Assembly: GCA_018678395.1 (NCBI GenBank)
Contig: JAHHMJ010000510.1
Coordinates: forward strand, 1 to 13,930
DNA: 13,930 nt
Origin: Gemmatimonadota bacterium
GTDB taxonomy: Bacteria; Gemmatimonadota; Gemmatimonadetes; Longimicrobiales; Gaopeijiaceae
Reading direction: 5' to 3'
Under the pieces are notes generated by a model. The model searched no databases. It was not told the origin of the DNA and worked only from the letters and a program-made list of their open reading frames with translations. The position numbers were made by a program, and so were the translations under genes. Positions 4,647 to 12,489 of the stretch are shown here, one piece after another (the stretch's first letter is position 1; the number at the start of each line of letters is the position of its first letter).

Positions 4647-7394
4647 TCACCCGCCCGAGCGCCCACCCCACCCGATCGGGCCCGGCGCGAAACCGCGCAG
4701 GTGACGCGCCTTGTCGAGGTGCGGCACGCCCTCCGTCATCCAAGCGGGCGCGGGCTCGCCCCGCAGGTGGTGCCCGAAGAACTGCTCCAGGCGCCGCTGG
4801 AAGTCGATCCGGTTGGCCAGCTGCGACAGCCCGTGGCCCTCGTCGGGATACGACAGCCAGATGATCGGCTTCCCGAGGAACCGCAGCGCGTTGTACCACT
4901 CCAGCCCCTGCTCCCAGTTGACGATCGGGTCGGCCTCGCCGTGGAGGTACAGCACCGGGGTGTCCACCTCTTCGACGCCCGAGATCGGCGACTGGTCCCA
5001 GTAGAGATCGAAGTCGTCGTACGGGTTCGTACCGTAGCGGCCCTGGCCGTAGATGTCGTAGCTGTGGTTGTTCTGGCCGCTGCCCACGAACAGTTGATTG
5101 AACTCGCTGACCAGGTTGATCGGGGCGGCGCCGTGCGCGACCGCGGCGAACATCATCGAACGCGTGGCGATGTAGGCCCCGCCCCCACCGCAGAACGAGT
5201 GGCCGCTGAGTCCGATGGCGTCGCGGTCGGCGTAGCCGAGATCGATCACCGCCTGCGTGGCCGCCTCGATCGCCTCCAGCATGTCGGAGTGGGTCGTCCG
5301 GGTCCGGAAGTGGACGTCCGGCTGCATGAGCAGGTAGCCGCGACTGACGTAGCCGGCGAAGTTCGGCTGGTGCCGATAGGTGGGGGTGGGATAGGCGTGG
5401 AGGTCCTGCGAGTACTGCTCGTAGAAGCGGACGATCATCGGCAGCCGCTGCCCCGACTCCCACGTCTCGGGGATCGCGAGCGTGCCCTGCAGGGGCGTCC
5501 CGTCCGCCAGCTCGTAGTCGAAGAGAATGCGCCGGCCCCAGAGGTACTCGTCCTGCCAGGGGTTGGCCTCCGTGACCCGCGTCCACGACGAGAAGTCGCC
5601 GTCGGCGACCCAGAGGTCGGGAAAGGTCTGCCAGTCCTGCCGCGTGACGAGGATTCGGTCCGCGTCCGCCGCCTTGCGCGGCGCTCCGTAGCGGAGGTCC
5701 TCGAGCGTCAGCGTCTCCAGGCGCCCGTCGTCGAGTCGCAGGAAGCCGTCCTGCTTGCTGCGCTTGCCGAAGCCCCGCAGGACCACCGCTTCGTCGAGAT
5801 CGACGGTCTCGGCCTCCGGATCGAGGGGGACGATCCGAAGCCGCACGTCGCCGGCGGCGCCCCACCCGTCCGTGAGGCTCGTCGCAGTCCCGCCGTCGAG
5901 CGGTTGGAGCCAGAGATCGTGCTCGTCGTAGAGCACGACGCCCTCGCCGTCCGCGGTGTAGCCACCGATGCCCCACGGAGGCCGCTCACCGAAGTAGTCC
6001 CACTCGGTATCGACGAACGAGACCGGTGCCGACGAGGTGAGGTCCACGTGACGGTCCGCATCGACCGCGTAGGCGTGGATCTGCCCCTCCTTCCAGTAGA
6101 GCCAATGGGTGCCGAGCGGCGACAGCCCCAGCGCGCGCTCGAGCCCCTCGACGATCGTCGTGCGCGCTCCGGTGCGTGTATCCACCCGGTACCAGTCCGC
6201 GCGGGCCGGCTTCCAGTCGGACACGTAGCCTTCGTCGTCGCGGGCGACGGCCCAGCGGCCGTCCGGGGTGACGTCGACCGTCAGGCGACGCCCCTCGTCG
6301 AGCGGGACCAGCCGGCCTTCGTCCACGTGGGCGGCGACGCGCCAGGTTCGGGAACGGTCCCGAGCCGCCGACTGCTGCTGGGCGGTCTGGATGCGATCGT
6401 CGGCCCAATGCCAGACGTTGACGTCCGCGAGCGGAAGGACCGAGTCGGGCCACTCCTCCGGTGATTCGGCCTGCGGTCGGGCTCCGGCGAAGAGCACCGT
6501 GCCGTCGTCGTTCCACTCCAGCCCTCCGTTCTCGCTCAGGACCCATCCGTCGGCGAGGCCGTCGGAGGCCTCGAAGGTGGCCACCGTCGCCGAGGCCGAC
6601 GCGAGGTCGGTCACGGCGACCAGCGTGTTCTCGCGCTCCTCCATGTCGTCGGGAGTCGAGCCGCGGAGCACGGCCAGAGCGTCGACTTCGTCGGCCCAGG
6701 TCAACCGCTCGTACCGTGCAGCCGCCTGATCGACAGGCCGACGAACCCCGGTGGCCAGCTCCATCGCGTACAGGCCGTTGCCCGCCTGATCCGCCGCGTC
6801 GACGGTCCAGGCCAGCCACCGGCCCTCCGGGTCGAAGTCGACCTCGTCGACGCTCCCGAGCAGCTCGATCGAGCCGGTCGCGAGTCGGCGCAGGATCAGG
6901 TCGGTGCCGTCGTGGTCCGCGTCTTCGTCGCTCTGGCTCTTCTTCACCCAGAAGTGCGTCGAACCCGGGGAGAAGCCGAAATCGTCGGCGTTCTCCCACG
7001 ACCACGTCTCACCGGTCGCCACCTCCATCAGCCCCGCCGAGGCCGGCAGATCGTCCTCGCTGGACTCGGCATCCCGAAAGGAGTGGCCGATCTCGTAGGC
7101 GACCCAGCGACCGTCGTCCGAGAACAGCGGCGCGGTCGCGTACGGCACCGCCCGCGCTTCGGCACCCTCGACCGCCTTCACGTGGAGGGTGTCGTCGCCC
7201 CGAATCCGGCCGTAGCTCCACGCGGCCCACGCGCCGTCGGGCGAGATGGCGGCGCCCGAGATGCTGCGCCAACGGGCGTAGTCCTCGATCTGAAGGGGGG
7301 TCTTCGTTCCTTCCGTGCCCTGCGCATCGAGCGCGACGGGGCTGCAGAGAACGATCGCCAACGCGGGAAGCAGGCGACGCGTGGAAGCGAGCAT
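4647..7394 (-). CDS. Exported S9 (prolyl-oligopeptidase) family serine peptidase
   Basis: Protein of 915 residues from the ATG at 7394, chosen because it opens a clean signal peptide (MLASTRRLLPALAIVLCS, cleavage near LDAQ, residue about 25). An in-frame ORF reaches further upstream, but its extra 81 residues look non-coding. Residues about 35-620 form a beta-propeller with WD40/PD40-like blades (repeated SPDGxWxA, e.g. ISPDGAWAAW near 50, VTPDGRWAV near 376). The C-terminal catalytic alpha/beta-hydrolase domain starts near 625 (FDYELADGTPLQGTL). The triad reads Ser733 (GHSFCGG), Asp822 (GEADPIV) and His854 (DEGHGLS). The residue two after the nucleophile is Cys instead of the usual Gly. It probably cleaves peptides in the periplasm or outside the cell. 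No strong ribosome binding site is visible. Substrate class (DPP-IV, acylaminoacyl or glutamyl type) cannot be assigned. Confidence 0.92.
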   Translation of the reverse strand: MLASTRRLLPALAIVLCSPVALDAQGTEGTKTPLQIEDYARWRSISGAAISPDGAWAAWSYGRIRGDDTLHVKAVEGAEARAVPYATAPLFSDDGRWVAYEIGHSFRDAESSEDDLPASAGLMEVATGETWSWENADDFGFSPGSTHFWVKKSQSDEDADHDGTDLILRRLATGSIELLGSVDEVDFDPEGRWLAWTVDAADQAGNGLYAMELATGVRRPVDQAAARYERLTWADEVDALAVLRGSTPDDMEERENTLVAVTDLASASATVATFEASDGLADGWVLSENGGLEWNDDGTVLFAGARPQAESPEEWPDSVLPLADVNVWHWADDRIQTAQQQSAARDRSRTWRVAAHVDEGRLVPLDEGRRLTVDVTPDGRWAVARDDEGYVSDWKPARADWYRVDTRTGARTTIVEGLERALGLSPLGTHWLYWKEGQIHAYAVDADRHVDLTSSAPVSFVDTEWDYFGERPPWGIGGYTADGEGVVLYDEHDLWLQPLDGGTATSLTDGWGAAGDVRLRIVPLDPEAETVDLDEAVVLRGFGKRSKQDGFLRLDDGRLETLTLEDLRYGAPRKAADADRILVTRQDWQTFPDLWVADGDFSSWTRVTEANPWQDEYLWGRRILFDYELADGTPLQGTLAIPETWESGQRLPMIVRFYEQYSQDLHAYPTPTYRHQPNFAGYVSRGYLLMQPDVHFRTRTTHSDMLEAIEAATQAVIDLGYADRDAIGLSGHSFCGGGGAYIATRSMMFAAVAHGAAPINLVSEFNQLFVGSGQNNHSYDIYGQGRYGTNPYDDFDLYWDQSPISGVEEVDTPVLYLHGEADPIVNWEQGLEWYNALRFLGKPIIWLSYPDEGHGLSQLANRIDFQRRLEQFFGHHLRGEPAPAWMTEGVPHLDKARHLRGFAPGPIGWGGRSGG

Positions 7395-7436
7395 GCGGGT
7401 ACGGGGGCCTGGGAAGTGAGGATCGGCGACTCCGAT

Positions 7437-7460
7437 GTCTCCGCCCCCACGGTCGGAGAC
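7437..7460. repeat. Perfect 7-bp inverted repeat between divergent peptidase and kinase genes
   Basis: GTCTCCG at 7437-7443 and CGGAGAC at 7454-7460 are perfect reverse complements around a 10-base GC-rich loop. The element lies 43-66 bases upstream of the peptidase start and about 95 bases upstream of the preferred kinase start. It could be an operator or a leader hairpin. GC-rich DNA makes short chance palindromes fairly likely. A G8 run follows at 7462-7469. Confidence 0.35.
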
Positions 7461-7488
7461 CGGGGGGGGACTGGCAACCCTCAGCGGT

Positions 7489-7517
7489 TTGACACCGATC
7501 GGGCGCCGACCGATGGT
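7489..7517 (+). promoter_or_regulatory. Possible promoter for the kinase gene
   Basis: An exact TTGACA at 7489-7494 is followed by 17 bases and a weak -10, GATGGT (7512-7517, 3 of 6 matches). A start of transcription near 7524 would give a leader of about 30 bases to the ATG at 7555 and would exclude the earlier in-frame ATGs at 7435 and 7513. The poor -10 keeps confidence low. Confidence 0.25.
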
Positions 7518-7554
7518 TGCCGCGTTCCCTTTCGCTTCATCGACACCGGTGCCG

Positions 7555-10500
7555 ATGAGTCCTGGCCGAGAAGAGCCCCCCTTCCCCAGCCGACTGGGCC
7601 GATACCGGGTCACCGGCGAACTCGGCCGAGGGGGCATGGGCGTCGTGCTCCGGGGCGAGGACCCCCGCCTCGGGCGCCCGGTCGCGCTGAAGCTCCTGCC
7701 GCCCCACCTCGTCGCCGACGCCGAGGCCCGCGCGCGGTTCGAACGGGAGGCCCGCGCGGCCTCCGCGCTCGATCACCCCGCCATCTGCACGATCTACGAG
7801 ATCGGCGACACCGACGACGGCCGCGCCTTCATCGCCATGGCGCTCTACGAGGGCGTGACCCTGCGCGAACGGCTGGCCTGGGGCGCGCTGCCCGTTTCCG
7901 AGGCCGTCTCCATCGCCCGCCAGGTCGCGGAAGGTCTGGCCCGCGCCCACGAGCACGATATCGTGCACCGCGACATCAAGCCCGCCAACATCCTCGTCAC
8001 ACCCCGCGGTGACGTACGGATCCTGGACTTCGGTGTGGCCAAGCTCGCCGGCGAAGCCGGACTGACCGGTACGGGCGTGCCGATCGGTACGCTCGCCTAC
8101 ATGGCCCCGGAGCAGGCGTCCGCGTCGGGCGATGTGGATGCGCGCGCGGATCTGTGGGCCCTCGGGGTCCTGCTCCACGAGATGCTGGCCGGACGGAGTC
8201 CGTTCGAACGGAGCACGCCCGCGGCGACGGTGGGCGCCATCCTGGCCGTCGATCTGGACCGGTTGGACGCGTCGCGACGGGACGTGCCCGAAGCGCTCGC
8301 GACGCTGGTCCAGGACCTCGTCCGCAAGGACCCCGAGGAGCGGCCCGGCTCGGCAGCCGACGTGGCGAGGGTACTCGGCGCGATCGAGCAGGGGCGGGAC
8401 CCGGGTGCGACCGGTGGCGACGGCGGTGCCCACTCCGGGGGGACCGGCGCGTCGGTCTCGCAGCCCCCGGCGCGGTACGGCCTCATCCGGATCGCCGCGG
8501 CGGCCGTCGTCGTCCTGGTACTCGGGGGCGGCGGGTGGTGGTGGGCCCAGCGCTCCGGCGAGGTCGCGTGGGCCCGCGACGAAGCGATTCCGGAAGTCCT
8601 GCGACTCGTGGGCGAGAACCATGCGGACGAGGCTGCGGCCCTCGCGCTTCGGGCCGAGGCCGTCCTCGGGTCCGATCCACTTCTCGACCCGCTCTGGCCC
8701 CGCATCACCACTCCGCTGCGCATCCGCACCGAGCCGGCCGGCGCACGGGTCTCCATGCAGCCCTACGGCGCCTCGTCACCGGATGCGGCGGCCGCGTCCG
8801 CGTCCGAATCCCCCTCGGAAACCCGCGAGTGGATCGACCTCGGGACCACCCCACTCGATCTGGAGCGCGTCCCTCTGGGTGCCAGCCGCTTCCGCTTGAC
8901 GCTGGACGGATACGAGCCCATCGACCTCGTGCGTTCGTTTCTGTCCCTCACCCAGCAGACCGAACTCGCCCACGCGGGCTTCGACTACCAGAACGACGCC
9001 AGCTACGCCATCGACGTCCGACTGACGCCGGCGGGGGCGCTCCCCGAGGGCATGGTTCGGGTCGCGGGTGGCCTCTACGCCACCGTGCCCCTCCTCGGCT
9101 TCGCCCAGCTCGACCCCCGCATGATCCCGGAGTTCTACATCGACCGGACCGAGGTCACCAACGCGGCCTTCGCCGAGTTCGTACAGGCGGGCGGCTACAC
9201 CGACGAGCGGTGGTGGCGGGATGCGGTCGCCGACGCAGATCCCGAGGTGGGGGTCACGGAGGCGTTGGGGCGGTTCGTCGACGCCACCGGCCGGCCGGGG
9301 CCCGCGGGCTGGACGCTGGGCGCGCCTCCCGAGGATCTGGCGGACCACCCGGTGACCGGCGTGAGCTGGTTCGAGGCCACCGCCTACTGCCAGTGGCGTG
9401 GAGCCGCGTTGCCGACGCTCTACCACTGGGCCCGCGCAGCGCTGCCGAGCGCCGGTGCCTGGGTGCCGTTCTCTCCGACGCTCGCCGCCCGCTCCAACCT
9501 GGACGGCACCGGCACGGTCCCCGTCGGCTCGCTGGATGCGATCTCGATCGCCGGAGCCCAGGACATGCTCGGCAACGCCCGCGAGTGGACGTCGACGGCA
9601 TCGATCGACGGGCGCTACCTCCTCGGGGCCTCCTGGGCCGACCCGGAGTACTTCGTGTCCGACTCGAACGCGCCGTCGCCGTGGCACCGGACCGACGGAG
9701 ACGGCTTCCGGTGCGCGCAGTTCGGCGACGATCCCGTGCCTCCGGCCCTGCTGGAGCCGCTCACCTTTCCCACGCAGGTGTTCAGCGCGCGGCCGACGCT
9801 GTCCGACGACGTCTTCGAGGCGACGGCGCGGTTCTACGCCTACGACCCCGCCCAGCCGCTCGGCGCGCGGGTCGATTCCACGGCGACCCATCCCGACGGA
9901 TGGTCGGTCGAGTGGGTGTCCGTCGAGACGCCGTACGGGGACCGGCTCCCGATCCGGATCCACCGCCCCGCCACGCCGCCCCCGTGGGAGTCCGTGGTGT
10001 TCTTCCCGGGGGGCAACGTCCTGAGGAGCCCGGAGATCGAGCCGATCGAACTCGTGCCGCTCGACTTCGTTCTCCGCTCCGGACGCGCTCTCGTGGAGCC
10101 GGTCTACCACGGGGCCTTCCGCCGCAACGACGGCCGGACCCTGGAACGGTGGGGGAACCCGACCGCGCGTACGGACCTGCTCCGTCACTGGGTGCAGGAC
10201 CTCGGACGCACGCTGGACTACATCGAGCAGGACCCCGACCTGCGCTCGAACGCCACGTCCTACCTGGGGCTCAGCCTCGGCGCGGTGGTGGCTCCCAATC
10301 TGCTCGCCTTCGAGCCGCGCTTTCGCGCCCTCGTGCTCTACAGCGGCGGCTTCGGTGTGGCGTCGTCGCAGGCCAGCATCGACGCCCAGTCCGGTCTGGC
10401 CGACCGGGTGCGTGCCCCCGTGCTCCTGCTCGTCGGTGACGAGGACATCGTCAGCCCGGTCGAACCCCACAAAACCGCATTTCTCGGCGCATTCGGTAGT

Positions 10501-10608
10501 CCGGACAGCGCCAAGGTCATGCGGGTCTTCGACGCCGGTCACTGGCCCCTGCCCATGAACGACGTGATCCGCGAGACCGTCGACTTTCTGGACCGGTACG
10601 GCGGCTGA
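7555..10608 (+). CDS. Membrane Ser/Thr protein kinase fused to PEGA-like, SUMF1-like and alpha/beta-hydrolase domains
   Basis: Protein of 1017 residues from the ATG at 7555 (ATGs at 7435 and 7513 are also in frame, but the added residues look non-coding). Kinase domain, about 14-278: glycine loop GRGGMGV (24-30), VALK Lys46, Glu65 of helix C, HRDIKPAN with Asp140, DFG Asp158 and APE 184-186, all intact (PknB-type). One membrane helix is at about 308-330 (IRIAAAAVVVLVLG, then GWWW). The rest should lie outside the membrane: a PEGA-like beta domain (about 388-460, TEPAGARV...DGYEPI) interrupted by a Ser/Ala-rich insert; a SUMF1/FGE-like domain (about 498-723, with GVSWFEATAYCQW, GNAREW, DGFRCA) that lacks the paired catalytic cysteines; and an alpha/beta-hydrolase (about 810-1017) with probable triad Ser907 (GLSLG), Asp964, His996. 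It probably links an external ligand or substrate to intracellular phosphorylation. The lipoprotein gene follows after 48 bases. Confidence 0.9.
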   Translation: MSPGREEPPFPSRLGRYRVTGELGRGGMGVVLRGEDPRLGRPVALKLLPPHLVADAEARARFEREARAASALDHPAICTIYEIGDTDDGRAFIAMALYEGVTLRERLAWGALPVSEAVSIARQVAEGLARAHEHDIVHRDIKPANILVTPRGDVRILDFGVAKLAGEAGLTGTGVPIGTLAYMAPEQASASGDVDARADLWALGVLLHEMLAGRSPFERSTPAATVGAILAVDLDRLDASRRDVPEALATLVQDLVRKDPEERPGSAADVARVLGAIEQGRDPGATGGDGGAHSGGTGASVSQPPARYGLIRIAAAAVVVLVLGGGGWWWAQRSGEVAWARDEAIPEVLRLVGENHADEAAALALRAEAVLGSDPLLDPLWPRITTPLRIRTEPAGARVSMQPYGASSPDAAAASASESPSETREWIDLGTTPLDLERVPLGASRFRLTLDGYEPIDLVRSFLSLTQQTELAHAGFDYQNDASYAIDVRLTPAGALPEGMVRVAGGLYATVPLLGFAQLDPRMIPEFYIDRTEVTNAAFAEFVQAGGYTDERWWRDAVADADPEVGVTEALGRFVDATGRPGPAGWTLGAPPEDLADHPVTGVSWFEATAYCQWRGAALPTLYHWARAALPSAGAWVPFSPTLAARSNLDGTGTVPVGSLDAISIAGAQDMLGNAREWTSTASIDGRYLLGASWADPEYFVSDSNAPSPWHRTDGDGFRCAQFGDDPVPPALLEPLTFPTQVFSARPTLSDDVFEATARFYAYDPAQPLGARVDSTATHPDGWSVEWVSVETPYGDRLPIRIHRPATPPPWESVVFFPGGNVLRSPEIEPIELVPLDFVLRSGRALVEPVYHGAFRRNDGRTLERWGNPTARTDLLRHWVQDLGRTLDYIEQDPDLRSNATSYLGLSLGAVVAPNLLAFEPRFRALVLYSGGFGVASSQASIDAQSGLADRVRAPVLLLVGDEDIVSPVEPHKTAFLGAFGSPDSAKVMRVFDAGHWPLPMNDVIRETVDFLDRYGG

Positions 10609-10656
10609 GCCTACTTTCGGCGCGCCCGTATCGTCCCCCCACCCCGGAGCCTCACC

Positions 10657-11040
10657 ATGCGCACACGCGCCCTGAGCGCCTCGCTGCTCGTACTCGTCCT
10701 CGCCGCCTGTGGTGGCGGCCCACCCCCCGAGCCCCCGGCCCCACCGCCGCTCGACCCGACCGGCCTGTGGGACGTCATGGTCGAAGCGCAGGGCATGTCG
10801 CTGACGGGAGTCATGGAGATCTCCGGCGACGCGGACGCCGGCTACACCGGAAGCATCGATACCGACATGGGAGGGGCAGCCCTCTCCGACATCGAGGTCC
10901 TCGGGCAGGAGGTCGTCTTCGTGATCCCGGACGCCGGCGCCGAAGTCCGTCTGGTCTTCGAGGGCGACGAGTTCACCGGCGGGATTTCGGGGGCGATGGG
11001 CGACGCGTTCATCACGGGGATGCGACGGGATGGGAGCTGA
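10657..11040 (+). CDS. Small lipoprotein with beta-rich domain
   Basis: Protein of 127 residues. The signal peptide MRTRALSASLLVLVLAAC gives a lipobox LAAC with Cys18 lipidated, followed by GGG and a proline-rich stalk (PPPEPPAPPP, residues 22-31). The remainder alternates short strands and turns (LWDVMVEAQG, LTGVMEISGD, YTGSIDTDMGG, LSDIEVLGQ, VVFVIPD, VRLVFEGDEFTGGISG, TGMRRDG). This resembles the beta-strand module often appended to the C-terminus of secreted amidohydrolases in this kind of bacterium (my recollection, not a search). Here it is a separate lipoprotein placed directly before an amidohydrolase gene, so the two may act together. GGAG lies 8 bases before the ATG, a good ribosome binding site. 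A TATCGT box at 10629-10634 might be a weak internal promoter. The function is unknown. Confidence 0.78.
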   Translation: MRTRALSASLLVLVLAACGGGPPPEPPAPPPLDPTGLWDVMVEAQGMSLTGVMEISGDADAGYTGSIDTDMGGAALSDIEVLGQEVVFVIPDAGAEVRLVFEGDEFTGGISGAMGDAFITGMRRDGS

Positions 11041-12489
11041 GTGAGGACAACGGAGACCGGGGCGAGTCCGCGCAGGCGGGCTCGCCCTGCGGGCTCGGTC
11101 GCCACCGGCCTGCTGGCCGCCGCGGGTCTCGCCGGGTCGCTCGCCGCCGCGCTTCTCGCGGGACCGGTCGCCGCCCAGGACACACCGCTCGTGGTCACCG
11201 GCGGTCGTTGGCTGGACGTGAATACCGGCGCGCTGGTCGACAACGAGGGTATCGTCGCCGTCGGGGGCCGCCTCCTCACCGTCGGCTCGCTGGACGTAGC
11301 CGTCGACCTGGGTGACGCGCGCCGCCTGGAGCTCTCCGACGATCAGGTGGTGCTACCCGGGCTCATCGACCTCCACGCGCACTACAACGTGCAGCTCATG
11401 GGACGGCCCCGGCGCGAGGAGTTGGTGGCCACGCCCGTGTTGTGGCTCGCGAACGGGGTGACGTCGACGTTCCCGGCCGGGGCATACGACCCCGAGGGGA
11501 TGTACGACCTGAGGCTGCGCATCCAGGCGGGAGAACACCCCGGGCCCCGACTGCTGACCTCCGGGCCCTACTTCGGGCAGACCCGGCCGGGGTGGACCCC
11601 GTTGAGTCGGGATTCGCTCTTCGCCGAAGTGGACTTCTGGGCGGCGCGCGGCGCGGTCGGCTTCAAGGCCAAGAACGCCGACACGCAGACGGTGCGGTGG
11701 CTCGTCGAGCGCGCGCACCACCACGGCCTGACGGTGACGGGACACCTCGGATCGGGCTTCAGGGGATCGGTGAACCCCCGGGACGCCGTCCTCATGGGCA
11801 TCGACCGCATCGAGCACTTCCTGGGCGGCGCGGCCTTTCCGGACGATCGGACGGCCTACGCGAGCTTTCCCGAATTCCGCCCCGACACCCCTGAATTCGA
11901 CGAGATCGTCGCGCTCTTCAAGGCCCACGACGTCACGTACGATCCGACGGTCACCGCCTACGCCTACTACGGCATCGAGGGCAAGTCGCATCCGGCCCTG
12001 GAGTTCTGGACCGACGAGAGCCGCTTCCTCGCGCCCGACGTGCGCGCCTGGGTCGAGTCGGGCGGGCCCGACTTCAACGTGGCCTCGTTCGACGACATCC
12101 TGAACGTGAAGTGTCCGCTGGTGCGTGCCTTCCACGAGGCGGGCGGGCGGCTCGCGCTGGCGACCGACCACCCCAGCTGGGGGGTCTGGCTACCGGGCTT
12201 CGTCGCCCACCGCGAGATGCATGCGTTGACCCTCTGCGGTATCCCCGAGTCCGACGTCCTGCGCATCGCCACACTCAACGGGGCTCGGGCGCTCGGCATG
12301 TCCGACCATCTCGGCTCGCTCGAGCCGGGCAAGTGGGCCGACCTCTTCGTGGTGGACGGCGACCCGCTCGCGGACATTCGCGTCACCCGTGACGTCCGCT
12401 GGGTGGTCAAGTCCGGCGCGATCTACGACGCGGCTGCGCTGCTCGAGTCCATCGAAGGTGCGCTCACGGCACCGGGGGCCGGGAACTAG
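11041..12489 (+). CDS. Secreted metal-dependent amidohydrolase
   Basis: Protein of 482 residues of the amidohydrolase superfamily (imidazolonepropionase/prolidase-like branch). Metal and catalytic residues are visible: His112 and His114 (LIDLHAHYN, strand 1), Lys209 (VGFKAKN, the candidate bridging carboxylated lysine), His235 (VTGHLGS), His259 (RIEHFLG) and Asp376 (ATDHPSW). The ends fold as the usual small beta-sandwich (VVTGGRWLDVNTG at about 51-63; GSLEPGKWADLFVVDGDPL at about 425-442). An N-terminal hydrophobic segment (about 18-46, ending VAAQ) is a signal peptide, so the enzyme works outside the cytoplasm. Start is GTG at 11041, the base after the lipoprotein's TGA stop, so translation is probably coupled. 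The likely reaction is hydrolysis of a cyclic amide, dipeptide or similar; the substrate is unknown. Its stop overlaps the convergent SRAP gene's stop by 4 bases. Confidence 0.93.
   Translation: MRTTETGASPRRRARPAGSVATGLLAAAGLAGSLAAALLAGPVAAQDTPLVVTGGRWLDVNTGALVDNEGIVAVGGRLLTVGSLDVAVDLGDARRLELSDDQVVLPGLIDLHAHYNVQLMGRPRREELVATPVLWLANGVTSTFPAGAYDPEGMYDLRLRIQAGEHPGPRLLTSGPYFGQTRPGWTPLSRDSLFAEVDFWAARGAVGFKAKNADTQTVRWLVERAHHHGLTVTGHLGSGFRGSVNPRDAVLMGIDRIEHFLGGAAFPDDRTAYASFPEFRPDTPEFDEIVALFKAHDVTYDPTVTAYAYYGIEGKSHPALEFWTDESRFLAPDVRAWVESGGPDFNVASFDDILNVKCPLVRAFHEAGGRLALATDHPSWGVWLPGFVAHREMHALTLCGIPESDVLRIATLNGARALGMSDHLGSLEPGKWADLFVVDGDPLADIRVTRDVRWVVKSGAIYDAAALLESIEGALTAPGAGN

Noticed and set aside
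4701..6464. Long plus-strand open frame opposite the S9 peptidase
   Set aside because: Mirror of a strongly supported gene with intact catalytic triad; product is low-complexity and lacks any motif.
7462..7469. G8 homopolymer as a phase-variation switch for the kinase
   Set aside because: It lies upstream of the preferred kinase start at 7555, so slippage would not change the coding frame.
8776..10542. Long minus-strand open frame opposite the kinase fusion
   Set aside because: Same high-GC shadow effect; the sense frame has complete kinase, SUMF1 and hydrolase motifs.
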